A stretch of 64,000 nt of DNA from Massilia sp. CFBP 13721 (lineage in GTDB: Bacteria > Pseudomonadota > Gammaproteobacteria > Burkholderiales > Burkholderiaceae_D): NCBI RefSeq assembly GCF_014842025.1, contig NZ_JACYUY010000002.1:287765-351764 (forward strand), written 5' to 3'. The stretch's first letter is position 1; each line of letters opens with the position of its first letter. Made by a program: the position numbers and the translations under genes. Below are positions 55,351 through 64,000 of this stretch, one piece after another. Under the pieces are notes generated by a model. The model was given only the letters and a program-made list of their open reading frames with translations. It was not told the origin of the DNA and did not search any database.

Positions 55351-55405
55351 GCCAATACGATAGCACGAGGGGCGCGCACGCACAGGCGCGGTGGTATCCG
55401 AAGGC

Positions 55406-55468
55406 GTAGGGTGGCCGGCTCCACCCGGCCATTTGATCGGCTCGCGGCCTTGGTGCCGCCCACCTTAC
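55406..55468. repeat. REP-type sequences, locus 9
   Basis: Plus copy 55406-55428 opens GTAGGGTGGCCGGCTCCACC and shares 22 bases with the minus copy at 36084-36106. It is followed by a degenerate minus copy ending at 55468 (TTAC instead of CTAC). The pair lies between moaA and the rne terminator. Confidence 0.65.
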
Positions 55469-55475
55469 GGGTCTA

Positions 55476-55508
55476 CAAAAAAAAGGGAAGCACATGGCTT
55501 CCCTTTTT
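55476..55508 (-). terminator. rne terminator
   Basis: Stem AAAAAGGGAAG / CTTCCCTTTTT with a seven-base loop, eight T residues on the minus strand. It lies 20 nt beyond the rne stop codon. Confidence 0.92.
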
Positions 55509-55528
55509 ACCGGACTAACCCGCCAGGA

Positions 55529-58500
55529 TTACTGGCGCGTATCGACCTGGATCAGCGGCTCGTCGACCACCTTCGGCGCCGGCTTGCGGGCACGGCCGAC
55601 GCGGACCGGGGCGGCTGCCTGGGCGGCCGCTTCCTGGGCTGCGCGCAGCTTTTCCGGATCGGTGGCGGCCAGCGTCAGGCCGGCGGCGCCGAGCACCTCG
55701 CTCAGGTCGGCCGCGGGCTGTGGCGCTGGCGCTGCCGCGACTGGCGCAGCGGCCTGTGGCGCAGGGGCCGCTGCTTCAGTAGCAGGAGCAGGCGCAGCGG
55801 CCGGCGCTTCGGCAACAGGCGCCTTGGCTACTGGAGCAGGCGTGGCCACTGGAGCAAGTGCAGGAGCCGCCGCTTCGACGACAGGCGCCTCGGCAACCGG
55901 CGCAACTGCGGCCGGTGCTGCGGCAACAGAAACCTCGGTAACCGGAACCGGTGCGGCCGGCACCGGCTGGGCGGCCGGTTTGGGCTGCGCAGCAGCGATC
56001 GAGGCGGCGGTCGGGAAGAACCAGGTTTGCGCGGTCGCTGCCGGCACGCCGAACGACGGCGTCGCTGCCGGGGCAGGCTTTGCCGCCGGCGCTGCAGGAG
56101 CGGCAGCCTTGGCTTGTGCCGCTGCAACCGAAGCTGCGGTCGGGAACGGCCATGGCGCCTGCTTGGCGGCTTGCTGGCGTCCTTCGCCACGGCCACGGCC
56201 ACGGTTCGACTTCTCGGCGGCAGCAACTTTCGCGGCTTCTTCGTCGGCCACCGGCATGAATGCCGGCGTACCGTCGTTGTCGCCCATCTCGCCCGACTCG
56301 ACTTCGTTACCGTCGCGGTCGCGGCGATTGCGGTTGCGGCCACCACGGCGGCGGCGGCGGCGCGGCTCGTCGCCGCCTTCGCCTTCGATTTCCTCGCCCT
56401 GCGGACCGGTGCCGGTCACAGCCTTGACGGCGTGCTCGAGCTGGTCGCCGTGCGGGGTCGTGGTCGACAGTTCCGATTCAGGCATCGGCACGGCGGCTGG
56501 AATATTCAGCTCTTCCAGCTTGGCCTCGACCGCCTGCTGGCGCTCGGTGCGTTCGCGCGGCTGGCGCGGTGCGCGTTCCGGACGTTCGCCACGCTCGGCA
56601 CGTGGCGCCTGGACGGCGGCCTCGGCGCCTTCGCGCGCTTCACGTGGTGGGCGCGGCTCGCGTGGCGGACGCGGTGGACGCGCCGGCTTGCCCTCGAACT
56701 CGCCCGCTTTCACCGTCTCGTCGACGCCGTTCCTGGCAGTCGTCGTGTCGCGTTCTTCGCGGTTGCGCTCCGGCTTGCCGCCGCGGCCTTCGTTACGGCC
56801 CTCGTTGCGGCCCTCATTTCTTCCGTTCCGGGCGCGCGGACCACGGCCATTGCGCTCGCCGCGCTCGCCTTGCGCCGGTGCCGCCGGCTTGACCGGCTCG
56901 GCCGCCACTGGCGCTGGCGCCACCGGTTCCGGTGCGCCGAAGAAGAAGCTCTTCAGTTTGGCGAAGAAACCGACCGGCTCCACCACGATCGGCTGGACCG
57001 GCGCGGCTGGCGCTTCCACCGCTTTCACCGGCTTGGCCGCTTCGCTGCGGTCGACCACCGGCGCTGGCTGGGCAGGGGTGATGGTTTTGACCATGGCTTC
57101 CTGGCGCGGCTTGGCTTCTTCCTTCTGGCGCTTGCTGTAGGCCATGTCGGTTTCGGCGGTCTCGGCCAGCGTATAGCTGGACGGCGCTTCTTCCAGGCGC
57201 GGATCGTCGTGCTTGATGCGCTCGAGCTTGTAGTGCGGGGTGTCGAGGTGTTTATTTGGCACCAGGATCACGCTGATGCGGTGGCGGTTCTCGATTTTGA
57301 GGACTTCGCCGCGCTTCTCGTTCAGCAGGAAGGCGGCGACGTCGACCGGCACCTGCACGTGGATCGTGGCCGAGTTTTCCTTCATCGCCTCTTCCTGGAT
57401 GATGCGCAGGACTTGCAGGGCCGACGATTCGGTGTCGCGGATGTGGCCGGTGCCCGAGCAGCGCGGGCAGGTCACGTGCGAACCTTCGGACAGCGACGGA
57501 CGCAGGCGCTGGCGCGACAGTTCCATCAGGCCGAAGCGCGAAATTTTACCCATCTGCACGCGGGCACGGTCGTGGTGCAGGGCGTCCTTCAGGCGGGTTT
57601 CGACTTCGCGCTGGTTCTTCGCCACTTCCATGTCGATGAAGTCGATGACGATCAGGCCGCCCAGGTCGCGCAGGCGCAGCTGGCGCGCCACTTCGTCGGC
57701 GGCTTCGCAGTTGGTGTTGAAGGCGGTGGTCTCGATATCCGAGCCGCGCGTGGCGCGTGCCGAGTTGACGTCGATGGAAACCAGCGCTTCGGTGTGGTCG
57801 ATGACGATCGCGCCGCCCGATGGCAGCGGCACGGTGCGCGCGTAGGCGGTTTCGATCTGGTGTTCGATCTGGAAACGCGAGAACAGCGGCACGTCGTCGC
57901 TGTAGCGTTTTACGCGGTGCGCCATGTCGGGCATCACGTGGCTCATGAACTGCTGGGCCTGCTCATAGATCTCGTCGGTGTCGATCAGGACTTCGCCGAT
58001 GTCCGGCTGGAAGTAGTCGCGGATCGCGCGGATGACCAGCGAGCTTTCCTGGTAGATCAGGAAGGCGCCCGAGGCCGACTTGCCGGCGCCTTCGATCGCG
58101 CGCCAGAGTTGCATCAGGTAATTCAAGTCCCATTGCAGTTCTTCGACGTTGCGGCCGATGCCGGCGGTACGGGCAATCACCGACATGCCTTGCGGCAGGT
58201 CCAGCTTGTCCATCGTCTCGCGCAGTTCCTGGCGTTCTTCGCCTTCGACGCGGCGCGACACGCCGCCGCCGCGCGGGTTGTTCGGCATCAGCACCAGGTA
58301 GCGGCCGGCCAGCGAAATGAACGAGGTCAGGGCCGCGCCCTTGTTGCCGCGCTCTTCTTTCTCGACCTGCACCATGATTTCCTGGCCTTCGCGCAGCGCT
58401 TCCTTGATGGAGCAATTGCGCACGTCGACGCCGTCACGGAAATACGTGCGGGCAACTTCTTTGAAGGGGAGGAAGCCGTGGCGGTCTTCGCCGTAGCTGA

Positions 58501-58672
58501 CGAAGCAAGCTTCGAGAGAGGGTTCGATGCGGGTGATGACACCCTTGTAGATATTCGACTTGCGCTGTTCGCGTCCAGCCGTTTCGATATCGATGTCGAT
58601 CAGTTTTTGACCGTCGACGATCGCTACGCGCAACTCTTCTTGCTGCGTAGCGTTAAACAACATACGTTTCAT
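55529..58672 (-). CDS. rne: Ribonuclease E
   Basis: 1047 residues. N-terminal catalytic half (1-520): S1-type domain ([30 protein letters not shown]), the metal-binding aspartates in [16 protein letters not shown] and VIDFIDME, and the Zn-link CPRC in [11 protein letters not shown]. The C-terminal half is low complexity: Arg/Gly/Pro/Glu-rich (for example [18 protein letters not shown]), then Ala/Pro-rich (640-1000), presumably the degradosome scaffold and RNA-binding region. Essential endonuclease for mRNA decay and rRNA processing. The final motif [12 protein letters not shown] is shared by many betaproteobacterial RNase E proteins. Start [14 protein letters not shown]. Confidence 0.97.
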   Translation of the reverse strand: MKRMLFNATQQEELRVAIVDGQKLIDIDIETAGREQRKSNIYKGVITRIEPSLEACFVSYGEDRHGFLPFKEVARTYFRDGVDVRNCSIKEALREGQEIMVQVEKEERGNKGAALTSFISLAGRYLVLMPNNPRGGGVSRRVEGEERQELRETMDKLDLPQGMSVIARTAGIGRNVEELQWDLNYLMQLWRAIEGAGKSASGAFLIYQESSLVIRAIRDYFQPDIGEVLIDTDEIYEQAQQFMSHVMPDMAHRVKRYSDDVPLFSRFQIEHQIETAYARTVPLPSGGAIVIDHTEALVSIDVNSARATRGSDIETTAFNTNCEAADEVARQLRLRDLGGLIVIDFIDMEVAKNQREVETRLKDALHHDRARVQMGKISRFGLMELSRQRLRPSLSEGSHVTCPRCSGTGHIRDTESSALQVLRIIQEEAMKENSATIHVQVPVDVAAFLLNEKRGEVLKIENRHRISVILVPNKHLDTPHYKLERIKHDDPRLEEAPSSYTLAETAETDMAYSKRQKEEAKPRQEAMVKTITPAQPAPVVDRSEAAKPVKAVEAPAAPVQPIVVEPVGFFAKLKSFFFGAPEPVAPAPVAAEPVKPAAPAQGERGERNGRGPRARNGRNEGRNEGRNEGRGGKPERNREERDTTTARNGVDETVKAGEFEGKPARPPRPPREPRPPREAREGAEAAVQAPRAERGERPERAPRQPRERTERQQAVEAKLEELNIPAAVPMPESELSTTTPHGDQLEHAVKAVTGTGPQGEEIEGEGGDEPRRRRRRGGRNRNRRDRDGNEVESGEMGDNDGTPAFMPVADEEAAKVAAAEKSNRGRGRGEGRQQAAKQAPWPFPTAASVAAAQAKAAAPAAPAAKPAPAATPSFGVPAATAQTWFFPTAASIAAAQPKPAAQPVPAAPVPVTEVSVAAAPAAVAPVAEAPVVEAAAPALAPVATPAPVAKAPVAEAPAAAPAPATEAAAPAPQAAAPVAAAPAPQPAADLSEVLGAAGLTLAATDPEKLRAAQEAAAQAAAPVRVGRARKPAPKVVDEPLIQVDTRQ

Positions 58673-59329
58673 TTTTTACTCCGCGACCCGTGGGCCGTTC
58701 CAGGCCGCCTTGCCAGGGCGGCGAAAGTACAGGGACGTACGCGGGAGGGGAGAGCTGGAGGGGGTATGCCCGGACGTGCGGCAAGGCGAGGCCAGGGGCT
58801 CGCCGCCGCAACAGGGCGCATGGGATCGATCGTCATGCCGAGGGCACGCCGCACCCAGGGCCGCTCATCCCGAGCGGCGCAACATGGTGCAGGCGGTGCG
58901 CGCAAAACCAGCCTGACCGTTTACAGCGAACACATTCCAGGACTTCGATGACAGGCGATTTATCAGCCTTGTCTCTCAAGCCTTGTGATGAGGCTTGCAA
59001 CGGGTCGGGCGAAACGACAAGCGTTATCGACACCATCAACCGGCGAGCCCGCAAGAAGCAGGCTTGCCGGTACTTATCCTTATAGTTCCAATCAATCCAA
59101 TCCGGCACTCCTGCACGCGATCCGATTACAACTGCGGTGCAACCTTGAACTGCGCAGGAATGTGCGTACACGTTTTTTCCATCGAATTTGCATGCCTGCG
59201 GGGCCGATGGAGCGCGCCCCTGTGTAAAATATCGTTTTAATTCTTACACCTGCAGAGGTTTGACCGCCGCCTGTCGATTATATATTCAAAATGAAGGACT
59301 TAGAGAGAATTTCTGGGAAGACAATCCAA
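58673..59329. other. 657-nt region between divergent rne and rluC: leader, no gene
   Basis: A long non-coding gap. On the rne side a hairpin CCGGCGAGCC...GGCTTGCCGG (59040-59070) is seen, with an A/T-rich patch near 59079-59084 (TATAAG on the minus strand) as a possible -10. RNase E mRNA is known in E. coli to be autoregulated through its long 5' leader, so a leader of about 400 nt would fit. No homology to the E. coli leader can be judged by eye. Confidence 0.45.
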
Positions 59330-60310
59330 ATGAAGATGCAAAGCGATGTTGTTCCCCCTTCATCACAGGCGTTAGCAGCAACTTTCGTCACGATCACCGA
59401 AGAAGAAGCCGGACAGCGCATCGATAACTACCTGCTGCGCGTCTGCAAGGGCGTACCGAAAAGCCACATTTACCGCATCCTGCGTTCCGGCGAAGTCCGC
59501 GTCAACAAGGGCCGTATCGACCAGTTGTACCGCCTGGTGGAAGGCGACCTGGTGCGTATTCCGCCGATCCGCCTCGCCGAAAAAACGCATACCGCGCCGG
59601 TGCCGGGCGCCGAATTCAGAATCGTCCATGAAGACACCCATTTGCTGGTGATCGACAAGCCGGCCGGCGTGGCCGTGCATGGCGGCTCGGGCGTGTCGTA
59701 TGGCGTGATCGAGCAATTGCGCGCGGCGCGGCCGGACGCCAAGTTCCTGGAACTGGTGCACCGCCTCGACCGCGAAACCTCGGGGCTGCTGCTGCTCGCC
59801 AAAAAGCGTTCGGCGCTGACCAACCTGCACGAGCAGATGCGCGACGGCCATACGGATAAACGCTACCTGGCGGCGGTCGCCGGCGACTGGATCAACAAGC
59901 GCCAGCACGTCAAATTGCCGCTGCATAAATTCTCGACCCCGGATGGCGAGCGGCGCGTGGTGGTGCAGGCGGGTGGCATGGAATCGCACACGATTTTCAA
60001 TTTGCTGCGCAAATGGGAGCATTTCGCCTTGCTGGAAGCGGAACTGAAAACCGGCCGCACCCACCAGATTCGCGTTCATCTGGCTTCATCGGGCTTTCCT
60101 ATTCTCGGTGACGAGAAATACGGCGATTTCGCCATGAACAAGCAGCTGCAAAAGGCCGATGCGACGCGCGGGGCCTTGCGCCGAATGTTCCTGCACGCCT
60201 ATAAAATCACGTTCACGCATCCGGAAACAGGCAAACCGATGACCTTGCAGGCACCCTTGCCCGCCGAGTGCGACCGTTTCTTGCTAAGCTTGGGGCAGGC
60301 AGTGAATTAA
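59330..60310 (+). CDS. rluC: Ribosomal large subunit pseudouridine synthase C
   Basis: 326 residues from the ATG at 59330 (MKMQSDVVPPSSQALAATFV), with GGGAAG 9 nt upstream; an in-frame ATG at 59291 would add 13 residues. S4 RNA-binding domain (AGQRIDNYLLRVCKGVPKSHIYRILRSGEVRVNKGRID), then the RluA-type catalytic domain with the active aspartate in LVHRLDRETSGLLLLAKK and GRTHQIRVHLASSGFPILGDEKYGD. Modifies uridines 955, 2504 and 2580 of 23S rRNA in E. coli. Lies head to head with rne, the conserved arrangement. Confidence 0.95.
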   Translation: MKMQSDVVPPSSQALAATFVTITEEEAGQRIDNYLLRVCKGVPKSHIYRILRSGEVRVNKGRIDQLYRLVEGDLVRIPPIRLAEKTHTAPVPGAEFRIVHEDTHLLVIDKPAGVAVHGGSGVSYGVIEQLRAARPDAKFLELVHRLDRETSGLLLLAKKRSALTNLHEQMRDGHTDKRYLAAVAGDWINKRQHVKLPLHKFSTPDGERRVVVQAGGMESHTIFNLLRKWEHFALLEAELKTGRTHQIRVHLASSGFPILGDEKYGDFAMNKQLQKADATRGALRRMFLHAYKITFTHPETGKPMTLQAPLPAECDRFLLSLGQAVN

Positions 60311-60341
60311 TGCACACGCGGATTGGCGCACTGGTGACCTT

Positions 60342-60463
60342 GCAGGGTGGACGGGTTCCCCGTCCACGCGTTCAGCTATCGGGTGAACATTCGTACGCCA
60401 GCACATGTGGCGTTACGCAGCAGCCAACAATCGACGCGTGGACGGCATAGCCGTCCACCCTAC
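60342..60463. repeat. Inverted REP pair, locus 10
   Basis: Plus copy 60342-60370 (stem GTGGACGGG/CCCGTCCAC, head GCAG in place of GTAG) and minus copy 60435-60463 (stem GTGGACGGC/GCCGTCCAC). Heads are outward. Both belong to the same subfamily as the pair at 19880-19948. The pair fills most of the 220-nt gap between rluC and the HAD gene. Confidence 0.85.
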
Positions 60464-60530
60464 GGACAAGCGGGCGGTGAATCGTCCGCCGCGATGAAAC
60501 AAAAGAGGAGCTGGCTTCAGGCCGGAAGAA

Positions 60531-61190
60531 ATGCCAAGAAAGCAATTTGATCTGATCGTGTTCGACTGGGACGGCACGCTGATGGACAGCACGGTCGCCA
60601 TCGTCAAGTGCATCCAGGCGGCCGCGCGCGACGTCGGCTTGCCGGTGCCGAGCGACGAGGCCGCCGCCCACGTCATCGGCCTGGCGCTGCCCGAAGCGAT
60701 GCAGGTGGCGGTGCCCGACATGCCGGCGGCGCTGTATCCGCGCATGGTCGAGCGTTACCGTTACCACTTCCTGACGAAAGACCACGAACTGGTGCTGTTC
60801 AAGGGCGTTCGCGAGATGTTGAATGAACTTTCGCAGCAGGGATACTTTTTGGCGGTAGCCACCGGCAAGAGCCGGGTCGGGCTGAACCGGGCGTTGAACG
60901 CCTGCGGGCTGCTGTCGCTGTTCGATGCTACGCGTTGTGCCGACGAAACGTTTTCCAAGCCGCACCCGGCCATGCTGCAGGAACTGACGCGCGAACTGGG
61001 CCAGGACATGCGCCGCACCGTCATGATCGGCGACACCACCCACGATCTGTTGATGGCAAAAAATGCCGGCGCCGCGGCGATCGCCGTCGAATATGGCGCG
61101 CACCCGGTCGACCAGCTGCAAGCCTGCCGTCCGCTGTACTCGGCGAAAACCGCGGTCGAACTGCACGCCTGGCTGGCGGAGTTTGCATAA
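60531..61190 (+). CDS. HAD-IA family hydrolase (Gph-like phosphatase)
   Basis: 219 residues (MPRKQFDLIVFDWDGTLMDS). Catalytic D12 and D14 in FDWDGTLMDST, motif II with T/S in AVATGKSRVGLNRAL, the Lys in SKPHPAML and motif III IGDTTHDLLMAKNAGA. Fits the phosphoglycolate phosphatase-like group with a helical cap (residues 20-85); the true substrate is not certain. It is placed after rluC, as in many proteobacteria. 4 nt before the Rieske gene. Confidence 0.9.
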   Translation: MPRKQFDLIVFDWDGTLMDSTVAIVKCIQAAARDVGLPVPSDEAAAHVIGLALPEAMQVAVPDMPAALYPRMVERYRYHFLTKDHELVLFKGVREMLNELSQQGYFLAVATGKSRVGLNRALNACGLLSLFDATRCADETFSKPHPAMLQELTRELGQDMRRTVMIGDTTHDLLMAKNAGAAAIAVEYGAHPVDQLQACRPLYSAKTAVELHAWLAEFA

Positions 61191-61194
61191 GCCG

Positions 61195-61578
61195 ATGACT
61201 GACGCGCCTCCAGTGCTGATCTGCGATTCCGAGCTGCTCGTCGACGGCGGGGAGGGCGTGCGCTTTCCGGTCGCCGTCTTCGGCGAGGCGGCGACCGGCT
61301 TCGTGGTGCGGTATCGAGGCACCGCCTATGCCTACCTGAACCGCTGCGCCCATGTGCCGATGGAACTCGACTGGGTGCAGGGACAGTTTTTCGAGTCGAG
61401 CGGCGAATTCCTGATGTGCGCGACCCATGGCGCCGTTTACCGGCCCGAGAGCGGCGTGTGCGCGGGCGGACCCTGCCGCGGCGGCAAGCTGCGTCCGATC
61501 GCAGTGCGCGAGGTCGAAGGCAAGGTGTACTGGCAACCGGACGAGCGGGTCGGCGTGGCGGCGGGTAGTGGTGGGTAA
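61195..61578 (+). CDS. Rieske [2Fe-2S] protein
   Basis: 127 residues from the ATG at 61195 (MTDAPPVLICDSELLVDGGE). The Rieske cluster ligands are C51-x-H53 (CAHVPMELDW) and C75-x2-H78 (MCATHGAVYRPESGVC). A single-domain ferredoxin-like Rieske protein, probably an electron carrier or regulatory subunit; no partner oxygenase is nearby. Between the HAD and S49 peptidase genes on the same strand, a common context in Burkholderiales. Confidence 0.9.
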   Translation: MTDAPPVLICDSELLVDGGEGVRFPVAVFGEAATGFVVRYRGTAYAYLNRCAHVPMELDWVQGQFFESSGEFLMCATHGAVYRPESGVCAGGPCRGGKLRPIAVREVEGKVYWQPDERVGVAAGSGG

Positions 61579-61622
61579 ATAAAGAAGCATTCCTTTCATT
61601 CACGGAGCATCGAGAAAGCGTA

Positions 61623-62615
61623 ATGAGCGACAACATCAAGCACGACGGCGATGGCCACTTTGTCGACAACCCGACGGCCGGCAACTGGGAACGCGAGACG
61701 CTCGAAAAGCTCGTGTTCGCCACGATCAAGGAGCGGCGCGCGGCGCGGCGTTGGAGCATTTTCTTCCGGCTCGCCTTCCTCACCGTCATCGTGGTCGGCC
61801 TCTGGACCTATTTCGACCTGAGCTTCGGCAGCGACGACGAAAACCTCGGCCGCCACACCGCATTAATCGAAATTAACGGCGAGATCGAAGCAGAAGGCAG
61901 CGGCGCCGCCGACAACGTCATCCCCTCGCTGAACAAGGCCTTCGCCGACGCGGGCTCGGCGGCGGTGGTGCTGCGCATCGACAGCCCCGGCGGCAGTCCG
62001 GTGCAGGCAGGCATCATCGTCGACGAAATCCGGCGTTTGAAGCGTGGCTATCCGGACAAGCCGCTGTACGTCGTCGTCGACGAAATCTGCGCCTCGGGCG
62101 GCTACTACATCGCCGCCGCGGCCGACCGCATTTATGTCAATAAAGCCAGCATCGTCGGCTCGGTGGGGGTGCTGATGGATAGCTTCGGCTTTACTGGCAC
62201 CATGGAAAAGCTCGGCGTCGAGCGGCGCCTGCTGACGGCCGGCGCCAACAAGGGTTTTCTTGATCCGTTCAGCCCGCAGTCCGACAAGCACCGCGCGCAC
62301 GCCCAGGAAATGCTCAACGAGATCCACCAGCAATTCATCACCGTCGTGCGCGCCGGACGCGGCACGCGCCTGAAGGAAACGCCCGACATGTTCTCGGGGC
62401 TGTACTGGACCGGCGCGAAAGCGGTCGACATGGGCCTGGCCGACGGCTTCGGCACCGTCGACACGGTGGCGCGCGACATCGTCAAGGCCGAAGACATCGT
62501 CGACTACACGGCGCACGAGGGCTTGCCGGAACGGGTGCTCAAGAAGTTTGGCGCTTCGGTAGGCGAGGGGGCATTGAAGGCAATGTCGCACACGACACTG
62601 CCTAAACTGAATTAA
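61623..62615 (+). CDS. sppA: S49 family signal peptide peptidase
   Basis: 330 residues. One N-terminal membrane helix (RLAFLTVIVVGLWTYFDL, about 49-66), then the S49 domain. The catalytic serine is S158 in EICASGGYYIA and the lysine is K210 in LLTAGANKGFLDPF; the 52-residue spacing matches the Ser-Lys dyad of SppA. ALIEINGEIEAEGSG and LRIDSPGGSPVQAG are also typical. It digests cleaved signal peptides at the inner membrane. Shorter than E. coli SppA (618), i.e. the one-domain type. Confidence 0.93.
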   Translation: MSDNIKHDGDGHFVDNPTAGNWERETLEKLVFATIKERRAARRWSIFFRLAFLTVIVVGLWTYFDLSFGSDDENLGRHTALIEINGEIEAEGSGAADNVIPSLNKAFADAGSAAVVLRIDSPGGSPVQAGIIVDEIRRLKRGYPDKPLYVVVDEICASGGYYIAAAADRIYVNKASIVGSVGVLMDSFGFTGTMEKLGVERRLLTAGANKGFLDPFSPQSDKHRAHAQEMLNEIHQQFITVVRAGRGTRLKETPDMFSGLYWTGAKAVDMGLADGFGTVDTVARDIVKAEDIVDYTAHEGLPERVLKKFGASVGEGALKAMSHTTLPKLN

Positions 62616-62638
62616 CTGAGCTGAATTAACTGAGCTGA
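62611..62638. repeat. 14-bp tandem duplication at the sppA 3' end
   Basis: ATTAACTGAGCTGA occurs twice in tandem, the first copy including the stop codon of the S49 peptidase gene. Probably a neutral slippage product. Confidence 0.6.
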
Positions 62639-62836
62639 ACTGATTTTGCTCAATATGTCCTTGAATGTTCCGCAAGATGGTCTATATTGGTTCTTGTAGT
62701 TCTTCCAGGAGGGGCAATCAATAACACGTGCCAACCTGTTCGCAGTCGTAAAAAATCTGGTGACACTACCTTCTCCGCATACGTGCGGTTTTCGAGAGAA
62801 TTAAATTCCTCATAGTAATAACCCTTCCCGGGAACG

Positions 62837-62862
62837 AAAACGACGGCGCAAGCCGTCGTTTT
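62837..62862. terminator. Bidirectional terminator-like hairpin after sppA
   Basis: Perfect stem AAAACGACGGC / GCCGTCGTTTT with a GCAA tetraloop. It lies about 220 nt after sppA and could serve as its terminator. The rest of the 517-nt gap 62616-63132 shows a promoter candidate near 62972-63000 and no gene. Confidence 0.75.
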
Positions 62863-62971
62863 CATTTGGGGCCAGTGCAGGCGATCCTCGGGACGTCCCA
62901 TACTCCCTGTCCATATGCTGTGCTGCCAGCTAGGTAGACCTCCGGCAGCCACACTCTTGCTAATTTCCATT

Positions 62972-63000
62972 TTTCCTTGGAAAGTCCGTTGCCATATAAT
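62972..63000 (+). promoter_or_regulatory. Candidate promoter of the mannose-1-phosphate guanylyltransferase gene
   Basis: A perfect TATAAT at 62995-63000 with a weak -35 (TTTCCT at 62972-62977, 17 nt spacing). It would leave a leader of about 125 nt. Confidence 0.45.
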
Positions 63001-63132
63001 GACGGGCTGCCGGACCTTGCGGTCGTCGGGAAGATACCCGACATGCGCCCCCAGGATCCTGAACGATCGTCAGCGATCCAATCAATACAGAATCTATCAA
63101 TCGTCCAGTACCCCTATCAAGAAAGCCAAGGC

Positions 63133-64000
63133 ATGAAAATTTACCCAGTAATTCTCTCCGGCGGCGCCGGCACCCGTTTGTGGCCGCTCTCGCGCGCCGT
63201 GCTGCCGAAGCAATTGCTGCCGCTCGTCGCCGACAAGACCATGCTGCAGGACACCGCGCTGCGCGTGGCCGGCCTGCCGGGGCTGCAGGCGCCGCTCGTC
63301 GTGTGCGGCAACGACCACCGTTTCATGGTGGCCGAACAGCTGCGCGCGGCCGGCATCACGCCGCTGGGTATCCTGCTCGAACCGGCCGGGCGCAATACCG
63401 CGCCGGCGGTGGCCGCGGCGGCGCACTACCTGAAGGCGATCGATCCCGAGGCGGTCATGCTGGTGCTGCCGGCCGACCACGTGATCGAAAACACGGGCGC
63501 CTTCAAGGAAGCCGTCGCCCGCGCCGCCGGCCTGGTGGCAGGCGGCGGCCTGGCCACCTTCGGCATCGTGCCGCAGGCGCCGGAAACCGGTTACGGCTAC
63601 ATCCGCCGCGGCGCGGCGCTGCCCGGCTGCGATGATTGCTACCAGGTGGAGCGCTTCGTCGAGAAGCCGGACCTGGCCACCGCCGAAGGCTTTGTCGCCG
63701 ATGGCGGCTATTACTGGAACAGCGGCATGTTCATGTTCGCCGCCGATCAGTACCTGGCCGAGCTGGCCCGTTTCGCTCCGGCCATTGCCGAGGCCGCCGA
63801 AAAAGCGGTCGCCACAGGCTACCGCGACCTCGACTTCTGCCGCCTCGACGAAGCCGCGTTCTCGAGCTGCCCGTCGGACTCGATCGACTACGCGGTCATG
63901 GAGCGCACCGCCAACGCGGTCGTGGTGCCGGCCGACATCGGCTGGAGCGACGTCGGCTCCTGGTCGGCGCTGTGGGAAGTGCAGCAGCACGACGAAAACG
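63133..64000 (+). CDS. Mannose-1-phosphate guanylyltransferase (partial, 3' end missing)
   Basis: The first 289 codons (MKIYPVILSGGAGTRLWPLS) of a gene that runs off the right edge. The nucleotidyltransferase signature GGAGTRLWPLSR is at the N-terminus, followed by PKQLLPL, LPADHVIE, TFGIVPQAPETGYGYIRRG, FVEKPD and YYWNSGMFMF. This is the ManC/AlgA/XanB type, which makes GDP-mannose for exopolysaccharide or lipopolysaccharide; whether it also has the C-terminal phosphomannose isomerase domain is not visible. It opens a likely polysaccharide gene cluster beyond the window. Confidence 0.93.
   Translation, partial: MKIYPVILSGGAGTRLWPLSRAVLPKQLLPLVADKTMLQDTALRVAGLPGLQAPLVVCGNDHRFMVAEQLRAAGITPLGILLEPAGRNTAPAVAAAAHYLKAIDPEAVMLVLPADHVIENTGAFKEAVARAAGLVAGGGLATFGIVPQAPETGYGYIRRGAALPGCDDCYQVERFVEKPDLATAEGFVADGGYYWNSGMFMFAADQYLAELARFAPAIAEAAEKAVATGYRDLDFCRLDEAAFSSCPSDSIDYAVMERTANAVVVPADIGWSDVGSWSALWEVQQHDEN

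Noticed and set aside
55391..58951. A 1186-codon open frame on the plus strand opposite rne
   Set aside because: Fully antisense to a complete RNase E. The translated product is a His/Arg/Gly-rich low-complexity chain with no domain. GC-rich codon bias leaves such frames open.

Overview
The window is GC-rich chromosomal DNA from a betaproteobacterium, most likely Burkholderiales of the Oxalobacteraceae/Massilia type. This is inferred from protein flavour and gene content (PHA phasin, tonB-exbB-exbD-exbD, a prkA-yeaH-spoVR module, fkpB-ispH, ribF-ileS-lspA), not from a database search. It is almost entirely housekeeping and core metabolic DNA. I see no prophage, no CRISPR array and no complete insertion sequence.

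Layout. 1-3 kb: rpmB start (partial), radC, then two paralogous RDD membrane proteins bracketing a short TetR regulator and a PH-like protein. 3.2-8.6 kb: fkpB-ispH, then a livHMGF branched-chain amino acid ABC operon without its binding protein. 8.7-16 kb: phasin phaP, a DMT exporter, a nitroreductase, pbpG, an IclR regulator, dgkA, a 1-Cys peroxiredoxin and a TauE/SafE permease. 16-19.8 kb: cysT-cysW-cysA and a CysB-type LysR regulator with ATGA start/stop overlaps. 20-24.2 kb (minus): Nudix, aat, bpt, pyrD, tas. 24.4 kb: initiator tRNA with its own promoter and terminator. 24.6-28 kb: a lone Tdi1-like protein, alkA, a DMT exporter and an XdhC-like protein. 28.3-35.7 kb (minus): ribF, ileS, lspA, coaBC, dut and a degenerate M48-like lipoprotein. 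36.2-40.1 kb (minus): tonB, exbB, exbD, exbD and a TPR protein. 40.7-45.6 kb (minus): prkA, yeaH, spoVR. 46.3-51.6 kb: adenine deaminase, an FtsX-type permease, a truncated globin and rmuC. 51.6-55.4 kb: a REP-associated tyrosine transposase (RAYT) between two identical inverted REPs, then a mobA-moeA fusion and moaA. 55.5-64 kb: rne, rluC, a HAD phosphatase, a Rieske protein, an S49 peptidase and the start of a mannose-1-phosphate guanylyltransferase.

The most interesting structure is a family of short palindromes, all opening with a GTAG-type tetranucleotide, scattered through about ten intergenic sites as singles and inverted pairs (18 recognisable copies plus one half copy). Their stems vary but stay paired through compensatory changes. 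Two perfect copies flank the only RAYT gene, and one of them supplies the stop codon of rmuC. This looks like a resident RAYT/REP (BIME-type) system with several sequence subfamilies. A separate 101-bp MITE-like hairpin abuts one REP pair.

Other points: a MobA-MoeA fusion, a PDZ lipoprotein of M48 type that has lost the HExxH residues, a terminator-like hairpin between a candidate promoter and livH, palindromes around a phaP promoter, and a leader of about 290 nt before prkA.
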